Source of the DNA: GCA-002727735 sp038134525
GTDB lineage: Bacteria; Bacteroidota; Bacteroidia; Flavobacteriales_D; Parvicellaceae
Direction: 5' to 3'
DNA: 64,000 nucleotides
Assembly: GCA_038134525.1 (NCBI GenBank)
Contig: JAYPVI010000002.1
Span: forward strand, 62,001 to 126,000
Shown: piece by piece, positions 1 through 8,430 of the stretch
How positions within the stretch are numbered: position 1 is the first letter of the stretch
How the letters are laid out: each line of letters opens with the position of its first letter
Program-made: the position numbers and the translations under genes
The notes under the pieces: model-generated
Databases searched by the model: none
What the model saw: only the letters and a program-made list of their open reading frames with translations
What the model was told of the DNA's origin: nothing

Positions 1-258
1 CCAATAGCGATGTAACTGAAATGCTAAATCACCCTCGCCATCAATAAAGGCATTTTTGGTAACCTCTTTTAAAAAATAGTGCAATGTGTCTGAACCAAGT
101 GTTGAGTGCTGAATTTCTTCAACTAGATATTCTGAAGAATCATTTTCTTGAACAGGAAAATAACTTGAATAATGAGGGTTAATTTCGTAAGATATGGGCT
201 CACAACTCAAGAACACTAATAAAATTAAAAAAAAGAAAACTCTATTTTTTAGGTTCAT
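1..258 (-). CDS. Lipoprotein of unknown function, 3' end cut off by the window
   Basis: Eighty-six codons are visible, reading left off the window edge. The N-terminus has two basic residues, a hydrophobic core and a lipobox ending LVFLSC, so Cys19 should be lipidated after signal peptidase II cleavage. The following part is acidic and polar, with no motif I recognise. Its ATG at 258-256 lies 17 bases inside the end of the MORN-repeat gene, so translation is probably coupled to it and the three minus-strand genes up to 1386 look like one operon. Lipoprotein status is well supported; function is unknown. Confidence 0.72.
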   Translation of the reverse strand, partial: MNLKNRVFFFLILLVFLSCEPISYEINPHYSSYFPVQENDSSEYLVEEIQHSTLGSDTLHYFLKEVTKNAFIDGEGDLAFQLHRYW

Positions 259-949
259 AAACTTCTCCATTTTTGTAGCTAACCTTATCCATATTAGCTG
301 TTTCTCCATTATAAAAAAACCAATCACCTTCTCTAATATCTTTCATAAAGGTACCTTTCATTTCTATAGATCCATTTGTAAAGTAATAGATGAACTCCCC
401 TTCTTTATTCCCCTCTTTGTAATTTCCTTCGGCTTTTACTGTGCCTAGTTTATGAAACGATTTCCAAACACCATGCTTCAACCCTCCTTTACATTCATAT
501 TGTTCCATCAACTTTACCTTCTCATACTCATCAAATTTTGGATAGTATGAATATTGAGTACCCTCTAATGCGCCCTTTACATAATGAAATACATTCAATA
601 AAAAACCACTTCTTGAATAGATGTACCATTTTCCTGATTTAGATTGATTTAAAAATTTACCTTCAGCCATAATGGTGCCATTGTCATGAAACATTTGGGC
701 ACTAGAAATGGAATCGTTCATGAAATCTACTTTTCCGCTCACATACCCCTCTAATGCATAATAAGTAAATCCACCCACTGGAATTCCATGATTAAACTCG
801 CCCTCATATCTTTTGTTTTGAGAATTTTCGTGATAACCTACCCAAAGACCATGCTTTTTACCTTGTCTATCTAACAGGTTACCAATTGAATTGATTTGCC
901 CATTTATATGCATACTAATTAACAATATGATGAACGTTATTCCTCTCAT
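242..949 (-). CDS. Exported MORN-repeat (YwqK-like) protein
   Basis: A 235-residue protein with a short signal peptide (about residues 1-17). The rest is a series of MORN-type units of about 22-24 residues, recognisable by E/K-G-x-F/Y followed by a G-x-W/F-x-x-Y/F turn, for example EGEF near 49, EGKF near 96, EGNY near 175 and KGTF near 198. Such repeats form extended beta-hairpin stacks. Bacteroidota proteins of this type are often labelled YwqK-family antitoxins, but no toxin partner is seen here and I would not assign that role. The start codon shares one base with the stop of the acetyltransferase gene (TAATG), indicating coupled translation. Repeat class is confident; function is not known. 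Confidence 0.75.
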   Translation of the reverse strand: MRGITFIILLISMHINGQINSIGNLLDRQGKKHGLWVGYHENSQNKRYEGEFNHGIPVGGFTYYALEGYVSGKVDFMNDSISSAQMFHDNGTIMAEGKFLNQSKSGKWYIYSRSGFLLNVFHYVKGALEGTQYSYYPKFDEYEKVKLMEQYECKGGLKHGVWKSFHKLGTVKAEGNYKEGNKEGEFIYYFTNGSIEMKGTFMKDIREGDWFFYNGETANMDKVSYKNGEVYEPKK

Positions 950-1386
950 TATAATACCATATTAATATGTTCTATTCCATCTTCCAAGTATTTATCTCCA
1001 ATTTCTTTAAATCCGAAAGATTGATAGAACTCAACAAGATAGGTTTGTGCAGATAATAATGTACTAAACTCCGGATACTTTTTAGAAATAAAATTCATAA
1101 TATCTTTCATCAAGCTAAATGCGATTCCCTTTTTTCTATATTCCATTTTTACAGCAATTCTTCCTATTTTAATTTCTTTATTTTTAGCATTAGGTATAAT
1201 TCTACCAACCGCAACTATAATGCCATCTTCGTAAATAGATAAATGATAGGCTTTTTTATCCTCATTATCTAATTCTTGATAATAACAAGACTGCTCCACT
1301 ACAAAAATTTCAATTCGTAACTTTATAATATCAAAAAATTGATCTTTTGATAATTCATTGTATGGTTTTATAGTAGATTGAAACAT
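949..1386 (-). CDS. GNAT-family N-acetyltransferase, ElaA type
   Basis: 145 residues, the usual size of ElaA-type GNAT enzymes, which transfer an acetyl group from acetyl-CoA to an unknown amine. The N-terminal block has the ElaA signature: LR at 23-24, FVVEQ at 28-32 and YQELD at 36-40. The acetyl-CoA-binding region follows as GRIAV (75-79) and RKKGIA (84-89). A TATATTTG promoter box lies 7 bases upstream of its ATG. It is the first gene of a three-gene minus-strand unit and is divergent from meaB. Family assignment is firm; the substrate is unknown. Confidence 0.85.
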   Translation of the reverse strand: MFQSTIKPYNELSKDQFFDIIKLRIEIFVVEQSCYYQELDNEDKKAYHLSIYEDGIIVAVGRIIPNAKNKEIKIGRIAVKMEYRKKGIAFSLMKDIMNFISKKYPEFSTLLSAQTYLVEFYQSFGFKEIGDKYLEDGIEHINMVL

Positions 1387-1393
1387 GAATTAG

Positions 1394-1401
1394 CAAATAT
1401 A
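1394..1401 (-). promoter_or_regulatory. Predicted -7 box for the elaA-type operon
   Basis: On the minus strand this reads TATATTTG, an exact match to the Bacteroidota primary-sigma -7 consensus TAnnTTTG. It ends 7 bases before the ATG at 1386, so the transcript would have almost no 5' leader. No convincing -33 TTG was found. Confidence 0.55.
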
Positions 1402-1407
1402 ACTTTA

Positions 1408-1415
1408 TAACTTTG
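1408..1415 (+). promoter_or_regulatory. Predicted -7 box for meaB
   Basis: TAACTTTG matches TAnnTTTG exactly and ends 5 bases before the meaB ATG at 1421, predicting a leaderless or nearly leaderless mRNA. It sits 6 bases from the oppositely oriented box at 1394-1401, so the two promoters cannot easily be occupied at once. Confidence 0.55.
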
Positions 1416-1420
1416 TATAA

Positions 1421-2434
1421 ATGGCGGACAAAATCAATAAAAAATACACTTACATACCTTTAAAATCATTAAAAGAAGAAGAAATAGTAAGGGGTATTTT
1501 ATCCTGTGACACATCGATTTTATCAAGAGCCATCACTCTTCTTGAAAGTTCTAGAAAAAATGATCAAGATGTAATATATAATGCATTAAAATTCATCCCT
1601 ACCCCCAAAAAATCAGCATTTAAGATTGGAATAACAGGTAGCCCAGGTGTAGGTAAAAGCACATTCATTGAGGCTTTTGGAAAATATGTAGGAAATAAAA
1701 ATTATAAAATAGCCATTTTAGCTATTGACCCAAGTTCTACAGTCACTGGAGGAAGTATTTTAGGGGATAAAACCAGAATGGAAGATTTAATAAATCTCCC
1801 CAATGTGTTTATCAGGCCTACCCCCTCAAAAGGGGAATTGGGAGGTGTGGCTAATAAATCGTACGAAACCATTTTGCTATGTGAGAAAGCTGGTTTTGAT
1901 TTCATTATCGTTGAAACGGTTGGAGTAGGTCAATCCGAAACACATGTGAAAGCGCTAGTTGATTTTTTCTTACTTCTTGTACTTCCAGGAGCAGGGGACG
2001 AACTACAAGGTATAAAACGTGGAATAATGGAGCTTGCAGATGGATTATTAATCACCAAATCAGATGGTGAAAACATCAAAAAAGCAAAAGTGGCAAAATC
2101 AAATTATCAAAATGCTTTACACTTGTTTCCTACCTCAAAAAATAACTGGATTCCTCCTGTGTTAACGTGTTCAAGCCTTGAAAACCAAGGGATTGATAAG
2201 GTGTTTGATATGATGAATTCATTTGAAAAACACAACATAGAAAATGGATGGCTAATCGAAAACAGAAAAAAACAACGTTATTTCTGGTTTAAAGAAAAAT
2301 TAGACAGCTTAATTAAAACTGACTATTATAGGAACAACATTGTTCAGGATCAGATTTTAAGATTAAATAAAGAAATAGAAAATGGGGAAATTGATCCATT
2401 TAATGCTGCAATACAAGTGTTTTCTTCAAAATGA
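1421..2434 (+). CDS. meaB: Methylmalonyl-CoA mutase-associated GTPase MeaB
   Basis: A 337-residue G3E-family P-loop GTPase, the usual length. Motifs in order: Walker A GSPGVGKST at 73-81, the AIDPSS/GDKTRM segment near 105-125, ETVGVGQSE near 166-174 (Walker B/switch region) and TKSDG as the guanine-specificity motif near 212-216. MeaB protects and gates adenosylcobalamin loading of methylmalonyl-CoA mutase in propionate/succinate interconversion. No mutase subunit gene is adjacent in this window, so the partner must be elsewhere. Its stop overlaps the next gene by 4 bases (ATGA). Confidence 0.92.
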   Translation: MADKINKKYTYIPLKSLKEEEIVRGILSCDTSILSRAITLLESSRKNDQDVIYNALKFIPTPKKSAFKIGITGSPGVGKSTFIEAFGKYVGNKNYKIAILAIDPSSTVTGGSILGDKTRMEDLINLPNVFIRPTPSKGELGGVANKSYETILLCEKAGFDFIIVETVGVGQSETHVKALVDFFLLLVLPGAGDELQGIKRGIMELADGLLITKSDGENIKKAKVAKSNYQNALHLFPTSKNNWIPPVLTCSSLENQGIDKVFDMMNSFEKHNIENGWLIENRKKQRYFWFKEKLDSLIKTDYYRNNIVQDQILRLNKEIENGEIDPFNAAIQVFSSK

Positions 2435-2775
2435 ATCTTAAAGAAAAATTAAATAGACTCTCTATTATTGAGCTTGTAATAATCGCTGAACCTCACACCG
2501 ATTATACAGATGAAGCAAAAACACATGCGTTAGATCTTTTGAAAGAAAAAAAGTGGGAGAATAGTCCACATATTTTTGATGAAATAAAAAAATATTGGTC
2601 TAATTATGTTACAGAACAAATCAAGTCCATTTTATTAGATAAGAAAATGCCAAAAAGTTTATTTCTTTCTGAATTATATATAAAAGAAATAGTTAAAATT
2701 AAATTTGAGGAATGGAAAGAAAGACAAGAACTTCTTGGAATAGATATCACCAAATATTGGGCAGTACCTTTTTAA
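2431..2775 (+). CDS. Conserved small cytoplasmic protein of unknown function
   Basis: 114 residues, no signal peptide or membrane segment, rich in Lys, Glu and Ile. The N-terminal stretch (about residues 8-42, ending in an EAKTHALDLLKEKKW-type helix) resembles a short helical motif that I recall from many Bacteroidota proteins of unknown role, where a short loop is followed by an EA..A..EL..R helix. The start overlaps the meaB stop by 4 bases, so the two are almost certainly co-translated; whether it acts with MeaB is not shown. No enzymatic motif seen. Confidence 0.7.
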   Translation: MNLKEKLNRLSIIELVIIAEPHTDYTDEAKTHALDLLKEKKWENSPHIFDEIKKYWSNYVTEQIKSILLDKKMPKSLFLSELYIKEIVKIKFEEWKERQELLGIDITKYWAVPF

Positions 2776-2829
2776 CCCTGCTCATTTCCAAAATGAATTC
2801 GCTATATTAGATAAAATAGATAAATACAA

Positions 2830-4878
2830 ATGGAAGTCAAAAATTATGTTTTAGGGGAATGGGTTGAAGGAGAAGGAACCGAAGTCACTTTTCAGCATGC
2901 CATAAATGGAGAAACAATAGGAACATGCTCTAGTAAAGGGCTAGATTATGAGTACATTTTACGTTATGGAAGAGAAAAAGGGAGTACTGCATTACGAAAA
3001 ATGACATTCCAGCAAAGAGGGGAAATGCTAAAGTCATTAGCACTTTATTTGCATAAAAGAAAAGACCAATTTTATCAATTGAGCACCGCAACTGGTGCCA
3101 CAAAAATTGACTCATGGATTGATATAGAAGGAGGTATAGGAAACCTTTTTGCCAATGCTTCATTAAGGAGGCAATTTCCTGACCTATCCTATCATGTAGA
3201 TGGTCAAGCTGCTCCCCTTTCAAAAAACGGCACTTTCATTGGTCATCATATCATGGTTCCAAGAAGAGGTGTTGCTGTTCATATCAATGCGTTCAATTTT
3301 CCGATCTGGGGAATGTTGGAAAAAATAGCGGTAAATTTTATGGCAGGGGTAGCTGCTGTTGTCAAACCATCAGAGTATACTTCATTTCTTACAACCGCAA
3401 TGGTTAAAGAAATCATCAGTTCAGGTATTTTGCCTGAAGGTAGCTTGCAGCTCATACCCGGATTAGGAAGAGGAATTTTAGATCATGTGGACCACAGAGA
3501 TGTAGTCACATTTACGGGGTCTGCAGCTACGGGGAAAATATTAAAATCACATCCTAATATCTTAGCTCACTCTGTTCCGTTTAATATGGAAGCGGATTCA
3601 CTCAATGCGTGTGTTTTAGGAAAAGATGCCGTACCAGGCACTGCTGAATTTGATCTATTTGTGAAAGAAGTACATAAAGAAATGACTGTTAAGACTGGCC
3701 AAAAGTGTACTGCTGTAAGGCGAGTTCTTGTGCCAGAAAACACCGTTGATGCAGTACAAGAAGCACTTATTTCAAGATTGGAAAAAACAGCTATTGGAAA
3801 CCCGGAGAATAAAGAAGTTAGGATGGGTGCATTAGCCACTAAAATTCAAGTAGAAAGAGTCAAAGAAAATGTGGAGCTATTGATGCAGTCTCAAGAAATG
3901 GTATATGGGTCACTAGAAAAGACAACATTAATAGATGCTCAATTTGAAAAAGGATGTTTTTTCTCCCCTATTCTATTTAGAAATGAACATCCATTTTTGA
4001 AGGATGATGTACACCATGTTGAAGCCTTCGGACCTGTTTCTACCTTAATCCCATATAAAGACTTGGAAGAGGCTGTTTCCATTGTTGAAATGGGTAAGGG
4101 TTCCTTGGTAACCTCCATTGTGACGAATGATGATGAAATCGCAAAAACATTTGTAATAGAGGCTGCACATATGAATGGTCGAATTCTAGTGCTAAATGAA
4201 CGATGTGCAAAAGAAAGTACAGGTCATGGATCACCTATGCCATTACTTACTCATGGAGGGCCAGGAAGAGCTGGTGGTGGAGAGGAAATGGGTGGAATAA
4301 GAGGCATTAAACATTATTTACAACGAACAGCCATACAAGGTCATCCAGAAACCATAACAAGAATTACAGAACAATTTCAAGTAGGAGGAGATCAGCCTAT
4401 TTCACAACCTCATGTTTTTCGAAAACACTTTGAGGAATTGGTAGTTGGTGAAACGGTATTTACGCATAAGCATACTGTAAGTGAAGCTGACATCGTAAAT
4501 TTCGCGAATGTAAGTGGGGATAATTTTTATGCTCATATGGACGCAACTTCTCTTGAAGGAACCATTTTTGAAGAGCGCGTTGCTCATGGATATTTTATTT
4601 TATCTAAAGCTGCTGGGCTTTTTGTTGATCCGGCAAAAGGACCTGTTCTTCTAAATTACGGAATTGAAGAATGTCGTTTTGTTAAGCCCGTTTACCCTGG
4701 AACCACCATTGGCGTAAAGTTTACGGTTAAAGAGAAAATTGACCAAAAAAAGAAAGATGAAGACGATATTGCAAAAGGTATAGTAAAGTTTTTAGTTGAT
4801 GTGTATGATGAGACGGATGAAACAGTAGCCATTGCCACCATTCTGACCATGGTTAAAAAAATTGATCAGTCCTACTAA
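2830..4878 (+). CDS. paaZ: PaaZ-like bifunctional aldehyde dehydrogenase / enoyl-CoA hydratase
   Basis: 682 residues, the length of PaaZ. The N-terminal aldehyde dehydrogenase domain (about 1-520) has the catalytic Glu254 (in FNMEAD) and Cys293 (in GQKCTA), two positions from the E. coli PaaZ pair E256/C295. The C-terminal MaoC-type hydratase domain (about 545-680) has GDNFYAH with Asp564 and His569, matching the D561/H566 dyad. PaaZ opens oxepin-CoA and oxidises the resulting semialdehyde in phenylacetate breakdown. No paaABCDE, paaG, paaJ or paaK lies in this window, so a full pathway is not shown here and the substrate could be a related CoA thioester. One base separates its stop from the next gene's ATG. 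Confidence 0.85.
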   Translation: MEVKNYVLGEWVEGEGTEVTFQHAINGETIGTCSSKGLDYEYILRYGREKGSTALRKMTFQQRGEMLKSLALYLHKRKDQFYQLSTATGATKIDSWIDIEGGIGNLFANASLRRQFPDLSYHVDGQAAPLSKNGTFIGHHIMVPRRGVAVHINAFNFPIWGMLEKIAVNFMAGVAAVVKPSEYTSFLTTAMVKEIISSGILPEGSLQLIPGLGRGILDHVDHRDVVTFTGSAATGKILKSHPNILAHSVPFNMEADSLNACVLGKDAVPGTAEFDLFVKEVHKEMTVKTGQKCTAVRRVLVPENTVDAVQEALISRLEKTAIGNPENKEVRMGALATKIQVERVKENVELLMQSQEMVYGSLEKTTLIDAQFEKGCFFSPILFRNEHPFLKDDVHHVEAFGPVSTLIPYKDLEEAVSIVEMGKGSLVTSIVTNDDEIAKTFVIEAAHMNGRILVLNERCAKESTGHGSPMPLLTHGGPGRAGGGEEMGGIRGIKHYLQRTAIQGHPETITRITEQFQVGGDQPISQPHVFRKHFEELVVGETVFTHKHTVSEADIVNFANVSGDNFYAHMDATSLEGTIFEERVAHGYFILSKAAGLFVDPAKGPVLLNYGIEECRFVKPVYPGTTIGVKFTVKEKIDQKKKDEDDIAKGIVKFLVDVYDETDETVAIATILTMVKKIDQSY

Positions 4879-4879
4879 A

Positions 4880-6409
4880 ATGAAAAAGACTATTTGCAGC
4901 ATACTTGCGCTATTTTTATTAACCCAGCTCCATTTTTATTCACAAGAAATCACCAGAACTTCAATTAAAATTGATAGAATTAAGCAAATTCTTGAAAAAA
5001 CAGAAAGTGATACCGTTAGAGTATTGCAATTGCAAAATTGGAGTGACATCATTTTTTACAGCGACCCCGATTTACATTTAAAACTACAAACTGATATTGT
5101 AAATCTTTGTGAGATCAACCTTTTAAACCCATCTGGAGAAAAAGAAAAAATATGGTTTAAAGAACAAATTTGGATTGCTTTTGACCACATTGGGAGTATC
5201 TATTTCTATGATTATGAAAACCCAGTTAAAGCATTAGAATTTTACTTAAAAAGTGCTGAAGTATTAGAAACATTAGATCATCTTAATTCATCTTCTATAA
5301 CCTATGATATAATTGGAAATATCTACCAACAACTTGGTAATTACCAAAAAGCTAATGAGTATTTTCAAAAGCGTATTAAAATTGATCAAAACATCAGTAA
5401 GAAGTTTGAAGAAAAATTGCTTTTAGATAGCATTCAACTGGTCAATAGAAATAAAGAAATAGCCTTTCAAAAAGAAATGGCCGATAAAGAAAAAAAGTTA
5501 AAAAAAGAAGCCGAAAGATTAAATACTATACTAGAAATAGGAATTATTTTATTTCTGTTATCATTTGTAATAGTATTTGTTCAATGGAAAAAAACGAGAA
5601 ATCAGAATAAGATTATTGAAGAACAACACAGGCAACTAGACGAAAACCACAAAGAAATTACAGACAGCATCAGCTATGCGAAAAACATTCAAGATGCCAT
5701 GATGACATCAACGGTATACCTTAAAGATGTACTTCCTGAAAGTTTTATCTTTTTCAAACCTAAGGATGTCGTTTCTGGTGATTATTATTGGGTCTACAAA
5801 ACCCCATACAACAATATCTACTTTACTGTTGCAGATTGTACTGGTCATGGAGTTCCGGGTGCTTTTATGAGTATGATTGGCACTTCTTTACTCAATGAAA
5901 ATATAATTGAAAAAAAGGTAAACAACCCGGGAGAAATACTAGATAACATGAGAGATAAAATTATTGCATCATTAAACAATAAAGACAGTAAAAAAGAAAC
6001 TCGAGACGGAATGGATGTAGCACTTTGTAAAATTAATTTTGAAAAATTAACCTTGCAGTATGCTGGTGCAAACAACCCGTTGGTTCACGTAAGGAATGGA
6101 GAAATAAATCACGTGAAAGCAAATTATCAACCAGTTGCGCTTACAGTTGGTGAAAAGAAACCATTTATAAATCATGATATTAAACTGGAAAAAGGGGATA
6201 TGATTTATATATTTTCAGATGGTTATGCAGATCAATTTGGGGGGCCTAAAGGAAAGAAATACATGACTACAAAATTTAGAAAGTATCTAGCATCTATCAG
6301 TCATCATAGCATGGAAGATCAGCATGAAATGCTAGAAAAGGAGTTCCAACAATGGAAAGGAGATCATGATCAAATTGATGATGTTTGTGTAATGGGAGTT
6401 CGAGTATAA
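4880..6409 (+). CDS. Membrane-anchored TPR / SpoIIE-type PP2C serine phosphatase
   Basis: 509 residues from ATG 4880, chosen over an in-frame TTG at 4862 because it leaves a clean signal peptide and a 1-base gap after paaZ. Order: signal sequence (about 1-22), periplasmic region with at least two TPR-like helical pairs (about 100-175), a charged coiled coil, one transmembrane helix (about 217-237), a second coiled coil, then a cytoplasmic PP2C/SpoIIE domain (about 285-509). Metal-binding acidic motifs are GDYYW near 298, DCTGHG near 319 and SDGYADQ near 446, with a terminal DD at the last strand. Such proteins dephosphorylate anti-sigma-factor antagonists or similar partners. No partner kinase or STAS protein is nearby, so target and signal are unknown. 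Confidence 0.82.
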   Translation: MKKTICSILALFLLTQLHFYSQEITRTSIKIDRIKQILEKTESDTVRVLQLQNWSDIIFYSDPDLHLKLQTDIVNLCEINLLNPSGEKEKIWFKEQIWIAFDHIGSIYFYDYENPVKALEFYLKSAEVLETLDHLNSSSITYDIIGNIYQQLGNYQKANEYFQKRIKIDQNISKKFEEKLLLDSIQLVNRNKEIAFQKEMADKEKKLKKEAERLNTILEIGIILFLLSFVIVFVQWKKTRNQNKIIEEQHRQLDENHKEITDSISYAKNIQDAMMTSTVYLKDVLPESFIFFKPKDVVSGDYYWVYKTPYNNIYFTVADCTGHGVPGAFMSMIGTSLLNENIIEKKVNNPGEILDNMRDKIIASLNNKDSKKETRDGMDVALCKINFEKLTLQYAGANNPLVHVRNGEINHVKANYQPVALTVGEKKPFINHDIKLEKGDMIYIFSDGYADQFGGPKGKKYMTTKFRKYLASISHHSMEDQHEMLEKEFQQWKGDHDQIDDVCVMGVRV

Positions 6410-7024
6410 TCAACCATTCAACGCCACCACCTCACTAATCTCTGGAATATGGGTTTTTAACAACGTTTCTACCCCCCCTTTTAGCGTTGCGGTACTAGAT
6501 GGACATCCGCTGCAAGAACCTTTTAACACCACGGTTACTTGGCCGCTATCTTCATTAAACGATTGAAAATGAATGGCACCCCCATCTTGCTCCACAGCAG
6601 GCTGAACGTATTCTGCAATAAGGTCTACAATTTTTTGATCCGTAACAGAGTTAATCACAGGTTCTAGGATTAATCCATTTGGTGCTTCATAATCTGAACT
6701 AACCTCTTGCATTTCAGGCATCACTTCCACCGCTTTTTCATTATTGGTTAACCAGTTTCTAATAAATTCTCTTAATTCTAAACTGACATCAGACCATTCA
6801 ATGCTATCGTTTTTATAGACTGTAACAAAATTGTTAGCAATGAAAATGCTCGTTACAAATGGAAAATTGAACATAGCTTCAGCTAGGGAAGAATAACCAA
6901 CTGCCTCTTGCCTATTTAAAAACTCCACCACTTGACCTGGTTCAACTAACATATGATCTGCCACAAATTTCATGGTGTTGGGGTTTGGAGTCATTTCAGC
7001 ATAAATGGTAACAGGTCTTTTCAT
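6410..7024 (-). CDS. nfuA: Nfu/NifU-type Fe-S cluster carrier with N-terminal Nfu domain
   Basis: 204 residues with two domains: an Nfu N-terminal domain (about 3-90) and a C-terminal NifU-like domain (about 125-204). The latter holds the CxxC cluster ligands Cys171 and Cys174 in GSCSGCPSS. These proteins receive a 4Fe-4S cluster and hand it to client enzymes. Its TGA stop abuts the stop of the phosphatase gene with no gap, so the two transcription units converge without an obvious terminator. The symbol follows the domain order also found in eukaryotic NFU1; E. coli NfuA has a different N-terminal domain, so treat the name as functional rather than orthologous. Confidence 0.85.
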   Translation of the reverse strand: MKRPVTIYAEMTPNPNTMKFVADHMLVEPGQVVEFLNRQEAVGYSSLAEAMFNFPFVTSIFIANNFVTVYKNDSIEWSDVSLELREFIRNWLTNNEKAVEVMPEMQEVSSDYEAPNGLILEPVINSVTDQKIVDLIAEYVQPAVEQDGGAIHFQSFNEDSGQVTVVLKGSCSGCPSSTATLKGGVETLLKTHIPEISEVVALNG

Positions 7025-7065
7025 TTTTTAGTATTTTCCGCTAAATTAGAGTAAAGCACAGAAAT

Positions 7066-7578
7066 ATGAAACCCTTGATTAAAGAAATTAACGGCACTAA
7101 ACCTCAATTTGGTGAGGACTGTTATTTTTCAGAAAATGCTACTGTTATTGGTGATGTAATTTGTGGAGACAGGTGTAGTTTTTGGTTTAACTCCGTCACC
7201 AGAGGAGATGTTCACTACATTAGGATGGGTAATGAAGTCAATATACAGGATGGGGCTGTTATTCACTGTACATACCAAAAAAGCCCTACTAATATTGGCA
7301 ATCAAGTGACTATAGGACATAATGCCATTGTACATGGTTGCACCATAAAAGACAGAGTATTAATTGGAATGGGAGCTATTGTGCTAGATAATTGCATTAT
7401 TGAAAGTGATAGCATCATAGCTGCTGGTGCGGTAGTTACAATGGGAACTCATGTAAAGTCTGGTGAAATATATGCTGGAGTTCCAGCTAAAAAAGTAAAG
7501 GAAGGTGATTTTAAAAACCAACTCCTTGATTTGGCCAGTAAATATGTAGCCTATTCGAAGTGGTTTAAAGAGAATTAA
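7066..7578 (+). CDS. Gamma-carbonic-anhydrase-like left-handed beta-helix protein
   Basis: 170 residues, the size of the YrdA/PaaY/CaiE group. Hexapeptide repeats (I/V-G-x-x-V/A-x) run through most of the chain. The zinc triad is visible as His67, His85 and His90, with the His-x4-His spacing of the family. Members either hydrate CO2 or act as thioesterases (PaaY). PaaZ is encoded 2.2 kb away, but the two are on separate units with an unrelated gene between them, so I do not infer a phenylacetate role. Its TAA stop overlaps the convergent murI stop by two bases. Confidence 0.85.
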   Translation: MKPLIKEINGTKPQFGEDCYFSENATVIGDVICGDRCSFWFNSVTRGDVHYIRMGNEVNIQDGAVIHCTYQKSPTNIGNQVTIGHNAIVHGCTIKDRVLIGMGAIVLDNCIIESDSIIAAGAVVTMGTHVKSGEIYAGVPAKKVKEGDFKNQLLDLASKYVAYSKWFKEN

Positions 7579-8396
7579 CTCAAATTTATAGAGCTAGATT
7601 TCAAGTTTTCACCATAAAATAATTTAAGGTGGTGATCAAACTTTTGATTATTCTCTGTGGTTAACAGATGAAGTTCGCCATTAGTACTGATGTTTTTGGC
7701 TAAGTCAATATGCCTTTTTAAATAATCATCAAGTTTATTGGCAACTAAATTTCCCTGTTCCACAAGCCGAACTCCATTTGGTAAATATTTTAGGATAGAT
7801 TCTTTTAAAATCGGATAATGGGTGCAAGCTAATATCAAGGTATCTATTTGTTCGTCTTTTTCAAAAATTTCAGCCAAATACTTCTGCACAAAGTATTGTC
7901 CACCAGCTTCATTAAAACAATTATTTTCTACTAAAGGCACCCACATAGGACAGCTTTGTTGAGTTACTTTAACATGAGGGAAAAATTTATTTATCTCTAT
8001 TTTATAACTATCAGATTTTACAGTGCCTGTTGTTCCAAGCACACCTACATGACCAGATTTGGTTATATTACCCACTTCTTCTGTTGTAGGTCTTAGTACT
8101 CCAAGTACTCTTCTATTGGGGAATTTTTGGGGTAAATTTTGTTGCTGAATGGTTCTTAATGCTTTAGCCGAAGCAGTATTACAAGCCAGAATAATTAAGT
8201 TGCAATTTTGCTGAAATAAATAATTAACAGCCTGCAAGGTATATTGGTAGACCACATCAAAAGATCTTGTTCCATAAGGAGCACGAGCATTGTCTCCTAA
8301 ATATAAGTAATCATATTGAGGCAATACCTTTTTGATGGATTTCAGTACAGTTAATCCACCATATCCCGAGTCAAATATTCCTATAGGAGAATTCAT
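7575..8396 (-). CDS. murI: Glutamate racemase
   Basis: 273 residues from ATG 8396. The upstream in-frame codons to 8444 run through a terminator hairpin and into ompH, so they are not used. Catalytic pair Cys72 (LACNTAS) and Cys191 (LACTHYP) with His193; the N-terminal DSGYGGLTV motif starts at Asp9. It makes D-glutamate for peptidoglycan. It is the last gene of the minus-strand envelope block and follows a terminator-like hairpin, so it may rely partly on read-through or on an unseen promoter. Confidence 0.93.
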   Translation of the reverse strand: MNSPIGIFDSGYGGLTVLKSIKKVLPQYDYLYLGDNARAPYGTRSFDVVYQYTLQAVNYLFQQNCNLIILACNTASAKALRTIQQQNLPQKFPNRRVLGVLRPTTEEVGNITKSGHVGVLGTTGTVKSDSYKIEINKFFPHVKVTQQSCPMWVPLVENNCFNEAGGQYFVQKYLAEIFEKDEQIDTLILACTHYPILKESILKYLPNGVRLVEQGNLVANKLDDYLKRHIDLAKNISTNGELHLLTTENNQKFDHHLKLFYGENLKSSSINLS

Positions 8397-8400
8397 AGCA

Positions 8401-8424
8401 AAAAAAAAGCCCAAATGGGCTTTT
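8401..8424 (-). terminator. Rho-independent terminator after the skp/ompH pair
   Basis: GCCCA (8409-8413) pairs with TGGGC (8416-8420) across a 2-base loop, extended by flanking A/T pairs. On the minus strand it is followed by a run of T residues (8408-8401). It lies 7 bases after the stop at 8431 and 5 bases before the murI ATG. The symmetric A and T runs could make it work in both directions. Confidence 0.75.
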
Positions 8425-8430
8425 AAATCA

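Noticed and set aside
242..949. Antitoxin of a YwqK-type toxin-antitoxin pair
   Set aside because: MORN proteins often carry that label, but this one is exported and no toxin-like gene is adjacent.
2830..7578. A phenylacetate cluster formed by PaaZ and a PaaY-like protein
   Set aside because: The two genes are in different units with a phosphatase and an Nfu gene between them, and no other paa gene is present.
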